From contig RFSP01000003.1 in assembly GCA_009923895.1 (NCBI GenBank), positions 1 through 23,790 of the forward strand: 23,790 nt of DNA, in the 5' to 3' direction. Both the position numbers and the translations under genes were made by a program. The notes beneath the pieces are model-generated. The model searched no databases. It worked only from the letters and a program-made list of their open reading frames with translations, and was not told the DNA's origin. The stretch is from Betaproteobacteria bacterium. GTDB lineage: Bacteria; Pseudomonadota; Gammaproteobacteria; Burkholderiales; Burkholderiaceae_C. How positions within the stretch are numbered: position 1 is the first letter of the stretch; every line of letters begins with the position of its first letter. This document shows positions 7,789 to 16,116 of the stretch, in pieces.

Positions 7789-8721
7789 CTATTTGACGGA
7801 CTTGGGGTCGAGCGCATCGCGCAGGCCGTCCCCCAAGAGGTTGAATGCCAAACTCACCAGAAAAATGGCCACGCCCGGTGCCGCAGCCACCCACCATTGA
7901 TCGAGTACAAATTGGCGACCATTGGCAATCATGGCGCCCCATTCGGGTGTGGGGGGCTGTGCACCCAAGCCCAAGAATCCCAAGCCTGCGGCCGTCAAAA
8001 TGATGCCGGCCATGTCCAGCGTCACCCGCACGATCACCGACGACAGACACAAGGGCATGATGTGTCGCAACACGATGCGCCAAGGGCTCGCTCCGATGAG
8101 CTGAACCGCCAAGATGTAATCGGCCTGACGGATGGTGAGCGTCTCAGCGCGTGCAATGCGCGCATAAGGAGGCCAAGACGTGATGGCGATGGCGATCACT
8201 GCGTTTTCTATGCCAGGCCCCAATGCAGCGACAAAGGCCAAAGCCAATATCAGGCGGGGAAAGGCCAAGAAGATGTCGGTCACGCGCATCAGCAGGCCGT
8301 CGACCCACCCTCCGGCATAGCCCGCCACGGTGCCCACGACCAAACCGATGGGGGCCGCCAACACGGCCACCAACAACACCACGTACAGCGTGATGCGGGC
8401 ACCAAAAATCAGGCGGGACAAGATGTCACGGCCTTGGTCATCGGTGCCCAAGAGATGCAGGGCTGAAGGCGGAAGCAGGCGCTGCGTAGCCAAATCGCCC
8501 ACCGTGGGGGAGTAAGGGGCCAACCAAGGAGCCAGCGCCGCCACAGCCACCAGCGCAGCCACTATGGTCAGACCCACCACCGCCAAGCGGTTGCGCGAAA
8601 AGGTCAGCCACCCCGCATAGGCGCGGCCCAAAGCGGCTTGTCGGCGCGAGCTCGGCCGCTCTGAGAGCAGCCAAGCCTTCCAGCCCAACGCCTGCGTTGG
8701 CGATGAAGTTGGTGCATTCAT
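7789..8721 (-). CDS. Peptide ABC importer permease, DppC/OppC-like
   Basis: This 310-residue inner-membrane permease has a cytoplasmic N-terminal extension rich in Arg (WLLSERPSSRRQAAL), a first transmembrane helix near residues 45-70, and the DppC hallmark HLLGTDDQGRDILSRLIFGAR near residue 93. The cytoplasmic coupling loop (EAA motif) is visible as AVQLIGASPWRIVLRHIMP. Five or six further hydrophobic segments follow, ending in LVSLAFNLLGDGLRDALDPK, which is typical of the family's end. It would pair with the DppB-like permease encoded directly upstream, whose stop overlaps this ATG as ATGA. The gene appears intact. Confidence 0.94.
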   Translation of the reverse strand: MNAPTSSPTQALGWKAWLLSERPSSRRQAALGRAYAGWLTFSRNRLAVVGLTIVAALVAVAALAPWLAPYSPTVGDLATQRLLPPSALHLLGTDDQGRDILSRLIFGARITLYVVLLVAVLAAPIGLVVGTVAGYAGGWVDGLLMRVTDIFLAFPRLILALAFVAALGPGIENAVIAIAITSWPPYARIARAETLTIRQADYILAVQLIGASPWRIVLRHIMPLCLSSVIVRVTLDMAGIILTAAGLGFLGLGAQPPTPEWGAMIANGRQFVLDQWWVAAAPGVAIFLVSLAFNLLGDGLRDALDPKSVK

Positions 8722-9749
8722 GAGCGTGCTCTTGTTCGGGGATCCAGGATGCGATAGAGCGCATCGCTCAGGAGGTTCAGCCCGATGAAGATGGTGCCCA
8801 CCACGATCGTGCCTCCGAGCACGGCATTCATGTCTGCGTTTTGCAAGGAGTTGGTGATGTACAAACCCAAGCCCGGCCAGGAAAAGACCGTCTCGGTCAG
8901 GACCGACCCCTCCAGCAAGCCCGCATAAGACAAGGCCACGACGGTGACCAAAGGCACCATGGCGTTGCGCAAGGCGTGTCGCCAGATGATGCGAGCCTCA
9001 CTCAAGCCCTTGGCCCGAGCGGCCACCACATACTCTTGCGACAGCTCATTGAGCATGAACGAGCGCGTCATGCGACTGATATAGGCCATAGAGAAATAAC
9101 CCAGCAGGCTTGCAGGCAGTACCAGGTGACTCAAGGCATTGCCAAAGGCCTCCCATTCGCCCGCAAGGGCCGCATCCAGCAAGAGCAAGCCGCTGGCGCG
9201 GGGCACCGAATACTCAAAAGCCACATCGATGCGACCGGGCCCTCCAACCCAACCGAGCTTGGCATAAAAAAGCACCAATGCCATCAAGCCCAGCCAAAAC
9301 ACGGGAATCGAATAACCCATGAGCCCCATCACGCGCACCGCATGGTCGGCAGCCCCACCACGACGGACGGCCGCCCACACGCCCAAAGGAATGCCCAAGC
9401 CGGCGCCAATCAAAATGCCGCAGGTGGCGAGCTCCAAGGTGGCAGGAAAGGTTTTCAGGATGTCTTGTGCCACCGAGTTGGACGTCAACACCGAGGTGCC
9501 AAAGTCGCCGTTGAGCGCCTTCTGTACATACAGGCCAAATTGCACCACCAGCGGCTTGTTCAGCCCCAACTCCTCACGCACGCGTTGCACCACGTGCTCC
9601 GGTGCACGATCGCCCACAATGGCCAAGGCCGGATCCACCGGGATCACGCGTCCGATGAAGAACGTGACCGCCAGCAGACCCAGATAGGTCAAGACCACCA
9701 CGGCGAGCCCACGGCCCGCCGCGTTGGCAGTGGCAACCCAGCGAGGCAA
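8718..9749 (-). CDS. Peptide ABC importer permease, DppB/OppB-like
   Basis: This is the partner permease, 343 residues, with about six membrane segments. Family features are the first helix followed by RVIPVDPALAIVGDRAP, the periplasmic VREELGLNKPLVVQFGLY stretch, the GDFGTSVLTSNSV segment, and the cytoplasmic EAA loop AARAKGLSEARIIWRHALRN. It ends in NLLSDALYRILDPR, the normal family C-terminus. The open frame begins at a TTG at 9749, only 5 bases after the binding-protein stop, and no clear Shine-Dalgarno is visible; a start at the GTG pair about 17 codons later would cut into the first membrane helix, so TTG with translational coupling is my preferred reading. Start confidence is only moderate. 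Confidence 0.9.
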   Translation of the reverse strand: MPRWVATANAAGRGLAVVVLTYLGLLAVTFFIGRVIPVDPALAIVGDRAPEHVVQRVREELGLNKPLVVQFGLYVQKALNGDFGTSVLTSNSVAQDILKTFPATLELATCGILIGAGLGIPLGVWAAVRRGGAADHAVRVMGLMGYSIPVFWLGLMALVLFYAKLGWVGGPGRIDVAFEYSVPRASGLLLLDAALAGEWEAFGNALSHLVLPASLLGYFSMAYISRMTRSFMLNELSQEYVVAARAKGLSEARIIWRHALRNAMVPLVTVVALSYAGLLEGSVLTETVFSWPGLGLYITNSLQNADMNAVLGGTIVVGTIFIGLNLLSDALYRILDPRTRARS

Positions 9750-9754
9750 GGCTG

Positions 9755-11361
9755 TTAGCGCTTGCTGACGTTAAACATGAAGGTGGAGTCTGAGGTCGGG
9801 CCGATCTTCAGGCCATCCACATTGGCACGAACACCGGCCACTTCGGTTTGCTGGTAGATCATGACAAATGGACTGGCATTGCGGAACTCGGCCTGGATCT
9901 CTTGGTACATCTTGGCCCGCTTGGCGCCATCGCGCTCCATGGCCGCCGCGTCAGCCTTTTTGGTCAGCTCAGGAATGTCCCAGGAATTGCGCCAAGCCAG
10001 CGGTTTGCTCTTGGCATCATCGGCGTTGTTGGGGTTGCGCGCGAAGGTGTCGGCATTGGTGTGCGGATCCCAATAATCGGCGCCCCAATTGCCAATGTAG
10101 ATGTCGTGCGTGCGAGCACGGTACTTGGTGAGCGTTTGCTTGCCATCGCCTGGCAAGATTTCCAGCTCAATGCCGGCTTGTTTGAAGGTTTGTTGAATGG
10201 CCTCGGTGATCCCCTGAATCGGTTGCACCGTGCGCATGTCGATGGTGACTTTGAACCCGTTGGGCACTCCGGCCTTGGCCAAGAGGGCCTTGGCCTTGGC
10301 CACGTCCAGCTTGTAGGGCTTGTCCTTGGACGCACCCAACAGCCCGATGGGCAAGAAGTTTTGGTGTACGACGCCGATGTTTTTGATCAGCGTCTTTCCA
10401 ATGGCATCGTAGTCCACCAGCCATTTGAAAGCCTCACGCACTTCGGGCTTGGCCAAGACCGGGTTCTTTTGGTTCAAGCTGAAGTAGGTCACCGTGCCCT
10501 TGGGAGTGGAGGTGGTCTTGATTTCCTTGTTCCCTGCCAGGGCCTCCAGGTCTTGGGGGCTCAAATTGCGAGCGATGTCCGCATCACCTTTTTCCAGCAA
10601 CAAGCGCTGGGTGGCCGGCTCCTTGACGTGGCGGTAAATCACTCGTGCCAGCTTGCTCTTGGTGCCGTGATAGTTTTCATTGCGCTCGAGAGTGACGATT
10701 TCGTTGGCGCGCCACTCGCGGATTTTGAGTGGGCCCGATCCGGCGAAATTGGTCTTCAGCCAGGCATAGCCCATGTCGCCATTGGCCTCTTTGCTCATCA
10801 AAAGCTTCTTGTCCACGATACCGGCGACGTTGGCCGTCAAGCAGTTGTAGACCAGGGTGGGGGCGTAACCCTTGTCGGTCTCGATCGTCAGGGTCAAGGG
10901 GCCGGTCTGTTTGACCTTGTCTTTGACGTTGTCCTTGGTCAACCCAAACTGCGTCAGGATGAAGGCCGGCGTTTTGTCCAAGATCACCGCACGTTGCAGC
11001 GAGAACACCACGTCTTCGGCCGTCAGCGGGTTGCCCGATGCGAACTTGAGGTTGGGTTTGAGCTCAAACGTGTAGGTCAGGCCGTCGGCAGACACCTTCC
11101 AGGTCTTGCCAGATCCGCCACCAGCTTGGAGGGGTCGTTGACGTCGTAGCGCAGCAAGCGTTCATAGCCGTTGCCCATGAGTTCGCCCGCAGAGATCTCA
11201 AAGGCCTCGGCCGGGTCCAAAGAAATGATGTCGTCAAAGGCGGATGCCACCACCAGGGTGTCCTTGGGAGTGGCGGCCTGGACATTCCAGGCCGCGGCCA
11301 AAAGTGCCGCCAAAGAGGTCATCGCCAATGCACGACGGGACAAATGAAAAGTGGAGGTCAT
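9755..11361 (-). pseudogene. Peptide-binding protein (SBP family 5) interrupted by a one-base frameshift
   Basis: This would be the periplasmic substrate-binding protein of the importer. The ATG at 11361 follows AGGA by a normal spacing, and the N-terminus is a signal peptide (SRRALAMTSLAALLAAAWN, cleavage probably after VQA). The mature protein begins ATPKDTLVVASAFDDIISLD and runs to KLVADLA. At about 11107-11110 the frame changes: reading on gives RPGRCLPTA and a stop at 11077, whereas the next frame continues exactly as the family does, with KTWKVSADGLTYTFELKP and onward to FMFNVSKR at 9755. One missing base (GCAAG where GCCAAG is expected) explains it. Restored, the protein would be about 535 residues, normal for this family. 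As written, only an N-terminal stub of about 95 residues would be made. Real mutation and sequencing error are both possible. Confidence 0.88.
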
Positions 11362-11452
11362 GATCAATTTCCTGGGGTTGTGGACACCAAAGTCTGCAAT
11401 GTAACGAATTCTGCCGACGCTTGGGTTGCGGCAGGTCTGCGGCGACTTGCCG

Positions 11453-11755
11453 TCAGGACTTTTGGCCCTGGGCCAGCAGGCGATCGAGATTTTGCGTGAT
11501 TTGCGTCTCGATGGCAGGCGCAAACGCTGCCATCAAGAATCCCAGGTTCGCTTTGAGTTCAAACGCCTCGGCCGTCACGAGCAAGGTCCCCGACACGCCA
11601 GAGCGCGAAAATGAAATCGCGTCTTGCGAATCTGAGGACTTGAGCTCGCATTTCATGGCCCATTGGGTTTGCGCCTCGTCCATCCAAACGGCTGCCACTT
11701 GGCGTGCCCGCTCCAGACCCAAGGCATGAGAGCGACGAAGATGCAAGGTGGTCAA
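11453..11755 (-). CDS. Polyhydroxyalkanoic acid system family protein (PHA_gran_rgn)
   Basis: This 100-residue protein matches the small family often encoded near polyhydroxyalkanoate granule genes in proteobacteria. Recognizable parts are LHLRRSHALGLERAR at the N-terminus, FSRSGVSGTLLVTAEAFEL in the middle and LGFLMAAFAPAIETQI at the end. The molecular role is unknown; the fold is probably a small alpha-beta domain. The start is a TTG at 11755 whose last two bases overlap the aminopeptidase stop (TTGA), with GGAG about 10 bases upstream. No ATG in frame would retain the conserved N-terminus, so TTG is well supported. No phasin or PHA synthase gene is in the window. A 91-base gap without a convincing terminator separates it from the peptide-binding gene. 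Confidence 0.85.
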   Translation of the reverse strand: MTTLHLRRSHALGLERARQVAAVWMDEAQTQWAMKCELKSSDSQDAISFSRSGVSGTLLVTAEAFELKANLGFLMAAFAPAIETQITQNLDRLLAQGQKS

Positions 11756-12825
11756 GGCAATGGTTCTCCAGAGACGGTGGGGGTGAGAGGCTCAGCAGAC
11801 CGACGCAGCATTTCTCGGCGACGCTCATCGCTCAGTTGGGCCCAACGCCGAGCGGCTTCATAAAATTTTTCGAAATCTCGCCCCGAGGCATCAAACAAGC
11901 TCAAAAACGCGCTCACACCGTCATCGTAGCTGCTTTGCAGCGCCAAGGCCGCGTTGTTCAGCTGACTCGGCGCAATGTCGGGATGCCGAGATCGGAACTC
12001 TGCCAACACCCGGGCTTTGGCTTGCCGACGATCGTCCTCGCCGATCGGGCGGCCATACACCTCCCGCAACAGGTCCCTCAGGTCTCGCAAAGCGCGCTGC
12101 TGCTGGACGCGGCGAGGGTCTGATGGAGGTGAACCTTCCCGACCATTGAATTGCCACCAACGCCTCACGCCCAAGCGCTCCACCGCGGTGGCGAAAGACT
12201 CATTGAAGGCCGTGTCCCCAGGCACAAACACCACCGGGTGCGCCATTTCATGAAACATCAATCGCGCCAAAGACGCCTCATCCCAGAACAAGAAGGTGTC
12301 CAGCAGCGGGTCACCTCCGAGCCAATCGGTCTTGCCCAAGGTGGAGTACGCCGGCACGTCAGCCACATGAACTTCCCAGCCTTGAAGGCGCAATGACTGC
12401 GCGTAGTCCAAGGCGGCCTGCCGGTCAAAATACCCTCGATAGGCCACACATCCCACCACAGGAAAGCACCAGGTCTTCAATTCCAAAGACAGCTCAGGCG
12501 CGGCCACCACGTTCCAAACGACCGCAGGGCGCCCCAGAGGTGCGTACTGTCGAAAGCTCGCGTGGTCCGGCAGCCGCAGTTCTTGAACGGCAAAGGTTCG
12601 CAAGCGCTTGGCGAGTTCCAGCCGTTGTCTCAGGGGCTGCGAGGTGGAGGGGTCTGCCAGCCAAGCATCCACCGGGCGCGCTTTGGAAATCACGTCCACA
12701 TGCCCCGCCACCGACTGGGCCAAATAACCCACGGCGCACCCGGGCAAAACCACCATCGCCAAAACGGCAATCGCAGCGGCAGCGCAGGCAGACCACCTGC
12801 GGCCCCGCATGACCGCGCACCCCAT
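11752..12825 (-). CDS. Predicted zinc aminopeptidase lipoprotein (PF10023-type)
   Basis: This protein of about 357 residues has an N-terminal positive stretch (RGRRW), a hydrophobic core and a lipobox LPGC (about residue 30), so it should be lipid-anchored in the envelope. The zinc-peptidase motif HEMAH occurs near residue 192-196, followed by NESFA about 15 residues later, whose Glu is the likely third metal ligand. WCFPVVGCVAYRGYFD and VPAYSTLGKTDWLGGDPLLDT before the motif are typical of the predicted-aminopeptidase family PF10023. The frame opens at a TTG at 12831 that overlaps the oxidoreductase stop; I prefer the ATG at 12825, with another ATG at 12810 also giving a good signal peptide. 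Activity is by family prediction only. Confidence 0.86.
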   Translation of the reverse strand: MGCAVMRGRRWSACAAAAIAVLAMVVLPGCAVGYLAQSVAGHVDVISKARPVDAWLADPSTSQPLRQRLELAKRLRTFAVQELRLPDHASFRQYAPLGRPAVVWNVVAAPELSLELKTWCFPVVGCVAYRGYFDRQAALDYAQSLRLQGWEVHVADVPAYSTLGKTDWLGGDPLLDTFLFWDEASLARLMFHEMAHPVVFVPGDTAFNESFATAVERLGVRRWWQFNGREGSPPSDPRRVQQQRALRDLRDLLREVYGRPIGEDDRRQAKARVLAEFRSRHPDIAPSQLNNAALALQSSYDDGVSAFLSLFDASGRDFEKFYEAARRWAQLSDERRREMLRRSAEPLTPTVSGEPLP

Positions 12826-12827
12826 GG

Positions 12828-14733
12828 TCAATTCAAGGCCTGACCTCGGGACCCTGTGGAGCTCATGGGTGCCGGGCGCACATCGACCAAGCAGTCATAA
12901 AAGGCTGCGGCCTCACCCAAATCGGTCAACTGCTGATGAGTGAGTTCGTTGACGTTGGTGCCCTCCAGGCCCAGCTTGCGCCACCAGACGCCGAATCCGA
13001 TCACCACACCCGGCCGCGCACGGTCGCTGACTCGCGCTTTGCAGCGATAGCGACCTCGGTCGTTGAACACCTCCACCTGCGCCCGGTCGCTCACCCCGCG
13101 GGTCTTCGCATCGACCGGATGAATTTCGAGCCACGGCTCCCCTTCGATATCACGCAGGCTTTGGACGTTGACAAAGGTGGAGTTGAGAAAATTGCGCGCT
13201 GGTGGAGAAATCATCGCCAGAGGAAAGCGTGCCGCCAACTCGGGGCTCGCGGCGGCGCACTCGTAGTTCGGGATGTAGTCGGGTACCCCCACCCCAGGGG
13301 CAGTCACCCGAGCTTTTCCATGCGGTGTGGGAAAGCCGCCTTGGGCAAAGGGCAAATCAGGCACCGGGAATTTGACCCAGCCTTTGGACGACAGCGCTTC
13401 AAAATCAATCACCTCCGGCCGAAACGCCATGCGGGCCAGGTCATGGTCAGAGTCCAAGAAGCAGGGGTCATCAAAGCCCATGCGCCGCGCCAGGGCGCGA
13501 AAGATTTCGGTGTTGGGCTTGGCCTGTCCCACAGCCGGGATGGCCGGATGGTTGATCAGCGCATAGGTGTGTCCATAGCTTTTGTGAACGTCCAAATGCT
13601 CCAGCTGGGTGGTGGCCGGCAGCACGTAATCTGCCAAATCGGCCGTGTCGGTAATAAAGTGTTCAAGCACCACCGTGAAGAGGTCCTGCCGCTGGAAACC
13701 AGCCACCACCCGTCGCGACTGAGGAGCCACCGCCACCGGGTTGCTGTTGTAGACCACCACGGCATCAATCTTGGGGCCAAACTCTGGTGAGGTCTCCCTG
13801 AGCAAGTCGTCACCCACCGTGCTCATGTTCAACAGCCTGGGCATGGGGGTAGGCATCAGATCGGGACGCTCCAATGCAGCGCTGTTCACTGCCGGACCGC
13901 CCCATCCTGAAGCGGACAGCAGCATGCCGCCACCCTTCACGCGCCAAGCGCCCACCAGGCACGGCAACAGGGCCACCAGACGCACGGCATTGCCCCCACC
14001 ATGGGCGCGTTGCATGCCGTAGTTCAACCGGATGGCGGCCCCGGCCGTGGTGCCATAGTCGCGAGCCAAAGTCCGCACCTCGTCGGCAGAAATGCCGCAA
14101 ACCTCGGCCGCACGTTCGGCGGGCCATTGCAAGGCTCGCTCACGCAACTCAGGCCAGCCGTCTACGTGATGGTTCAGGTAGTCGTGATCCAGCCAATCAT
14201 TCACGATCAACTGGTGCATAAGCCCCAGTGCCAGGGCCCCGTCGGTACCTGGCAGCAGGGCAATGTGCTGGTGACATTTGTCGGCCGTTTCGGTGCGGCG
14301 GGGATCGATGCACACGAGTTTGGCTCCGGCGCGCTTGGCCGCCTGGGCAAAAGCTTTCGCCTTGCACCAATCCCATGGTGCCCGCGTAGCTGTAGGGCAT
14401 GATGGCTTGAGGATCGATCGCAGCAATGGCCGAAAGACGGCGTGCAATGTCATCCAAGGCCTCATCCCATGACACCGGCTCAAACTGCGGCGGGGTGGAC
14501 GCCCCCTTGGGCGAGATGCGCTTCAGTGGGGTCAGCACTCGCTCGGGATGGTAGGTGCGCTCCGCGTAGCGGCTGACCTTGGTGCACAAGGCGCCGTGGG
14601 TGGGCGGGTGGTCTGGATCGCCTTGAATTCGAATCACTCGTCCGCCCTGCACGGTAACCTGCATGGCACAGGTGTCGGGGCAGTCATGCGGGCAGGCTGC
14701 CCGAACCATTTGAGGAGGTGAAACGGAGTCCAT
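12828..14733 (-). pseudogene. Molybdopterin oxidoreductase with internal deletion and frame change
   Basis: The N-terminal part, from the ATG at 14733, carries a [4Fe-4S] motif Cys14-x3-Cys18-x3-Cys22-x27-Cys50, then runs through PEDHP-like and SWDEALDDIARRL segments to MPYSYAGTMGLVQGES. At about 14350-14358 the frame changes. The other frame continues as FAQAAKRAGAKLVCIDPR, then TETADKCHQHIALLPGTDGA, and on through a complete C-terminal molydopterin dinucleotide-binding domain to 12828. Homologues have about 65 residues between these points, so roughly 190 bases are missing, with a length that leaves remainder 2 on division by three. The lost segment includes the region where this family's molybdenum-proximal residues usually lie. 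The N-terminal frame runs on to a stop at 14197, so the product would be a useless stub. The family is formate-dehydrogenase/DMSO-reductase-like; the substrate is unknown. Confidence 0.85.
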
Positions 14734-14876
14734 GACTCGCACTTTGCCATAGCCTGGGCACGGCGGAGCAAGAAGGCTTAGGATGTCGGCATTGACAACA
14801 TGGAGTCACGGGTTTGCCCGGGTGGAGACTTTCCAGGCTGACCCTTTCACCCCTCGACCGCCCAAAAGGTTTTCAC

Positions 14877-16076
14877 ATGAAACTGATTGAATCCATTTTG
14901 GCTGACGCGTCTGCCATCGCTTCAGTTCGACGTGACATTCACGCCCACCCGGAGCTGTGTTTCAAAGAAGAACGCACCGCCGATCTGATTGCCAATGCGC
15001 TCACCGCATGGGGCATCCCCATCCACCGCGGATTGGGCACCACCGGCGTGGTGGGCATCGTCAAGAACGGCAACTCTTCCAGAGCGGTGGGTCTGCGTGC
15101 CGACATGGACGCGCTGCCCATGACCGAACTCAACACCTTTGCCCATGCCAGCAAGTTTCCTGGTCGTATGCACGCCTGCGGTCACGATGGTCATGTGGCC
15201 ATGCTGCTGGCCGCAGCCCGTCACTTGTCACGCCATCGCAACTTTGACGGCACCGTGTACCTGATTTTTCAGCCCGCCGAAGAAGGCGGTGCCGGTGCGC
15301 GCGAGATGATGCGTGATGGTCTCTTTGAGAAGTTCCCCATGGAGGCGATCTTTGGCGCTCACAACTGGCCGGGCATGAAGGTCGGACAGTTTGCGCTCAA
15401 AGCGGGCCCGGTCATGGCGTCAAGCAACGAATTCAAAATTGTCATTCGCGGCAAGGGGTCTCATGCGGCACTGCCTCACAACGGCATCGATCCAGTCCCC
15501 ATCGCCTGCCAGATCGTGCAAGGCTTTCAGACCATCATCACCCGCAATCGCCGCCCTGTAGATCCTGGGGTCATCTCGGTGACCATGATCCACGCGGGAT
15601 CGGCCACCAACGTGGTGCCTGACACCTGCGAGTTGCAAGGCACGGTGCGCACCTTCACCCTGGAGTTGCTGGACGTGATCGAAAAGCGCATGCAAGAGGT
15701 GGCCGAGCACACCTGCGCCGCACACGGAGCGACCTGTGAATTCACGTTCCAGCGCAACTATCCGCCCACCATCAACCATGTGGCCGAGACCGAATTCACG
15801 CGCAGTGTGCTGGAAGACATTGTGGGCAAAGAAAACGTGCTGGAGTACGAACCCACCATGGGCTCTGAAGACTTCAGCTTTTTCTTGCAGGAGAAGCCCG
15901 GCTGCTATTTCCACATCGGAAATGGAGACGGCTCTCACCGCGACGGTGGTCATGGCTTGGGTCCGTGCATGTTGCACAACGCCAGCTATGACTTCAACGA
16001 CGACCTGATTCCCCTGGGAGCCACCGCTTGGGTCCGTCTGGCCGAGGCTTGGCTCAAAGCGCCGCGCGCCTCATGA
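14877..16076 (+). CDS. M20 family (M20D) amidohydrolase, hippurate hydrolase-like
   Basis: This 399-residue cytoplasmic metallohydrolase of the M20D group typically cleaves N-acyl amino acids, hippurate or related amides. The metal-site residues expected from the family are present: Cys101 and His103 in MHACGHDGHVAML, Glu135-Glu136 in PAEEGG, His162 in GAHNWPG and His367 in MLHN. RADMDALPM and the dimerization-domain HAALPHNGIDP are also typical, as is GSEDFSFFL. I chose the ATG at 14877 (MKLIESILADASAIASV) with AAAGG upstream; the frame is open for another 21 codons before it without homology. It diverges from the broken oxidoreductase across 143 bases and leads an operon with the M14-like gene. 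Length is normal and the gene appears intact. Confidence 0.93.
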   Translation: MKLIESILADASAIASVRRDIHAHPELCFKEERTADLIANALTAWGIPIHRGLGTTGVVGIVKNGNSSRAVGLRADMDALPMTELNTFAHASKFPGRMHACGHDGHVAMLLAAARHLSRHRNFDGTVYLIFQPAEEGGAGAREMMRDGLFEKFPMEAIFGAHNWPGMKVGQFALKAGPVMASSNEFKIVIRGKGSHAALPHNGIDPVPIACQIVQGFQTIITRNRRPVDPGVISVTMIHAGSATNVVPDTCELQGTVRTFTLELLDVIEKRMQEVAEHTCAAHGATCEFTFQRNYPPTINHVAETEFTRSVLEDIVGKENVLEYEPTMGSEDFSFFLQEKPGCYFHIGNGDGSHRDGGHGLGPCMLHNASYDFNDDLIPLGATAWVRLAEAWLKAPRAS

Positions 16077-16106
16077 ATGATCGAGGGGCACGTGCATGCC
16101 CGCCCC

Positions 16107-16111
16107 AGGAG
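16107..16111 (+). promoter_or_regulatory. Ribosome binding site deciding a GTG start
   Basis: AGGAG lies 5 bases before the GTG at 16117, which is an ideal spacing. An upstream ATG at 16096 has its own GAGGGG (16083-16088) at 7 bases, so the choice rests on protein similarity, which favours GTG. Confidence 0.55.
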
Positions 16112-16116
16112 AACGT

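Noticed and set aside
11400..11452. Possible terminator between the peptide-binding gene and the PHA-system gene
   Set aside because: Only four- to five-base stems (such as CGGC/GCCG) are visible, without a T-run.
14792..14797. TTGACA in the divergent gap before the M20 gene, a perfect -35 hexamer
   Set aside because: With spacers of 15-19 bases the matching -10 positions are GC-rich (for example TGCCCG), and the minus-strand reading TTGTCA also lacks a good -10. No promoter can be called by eye.
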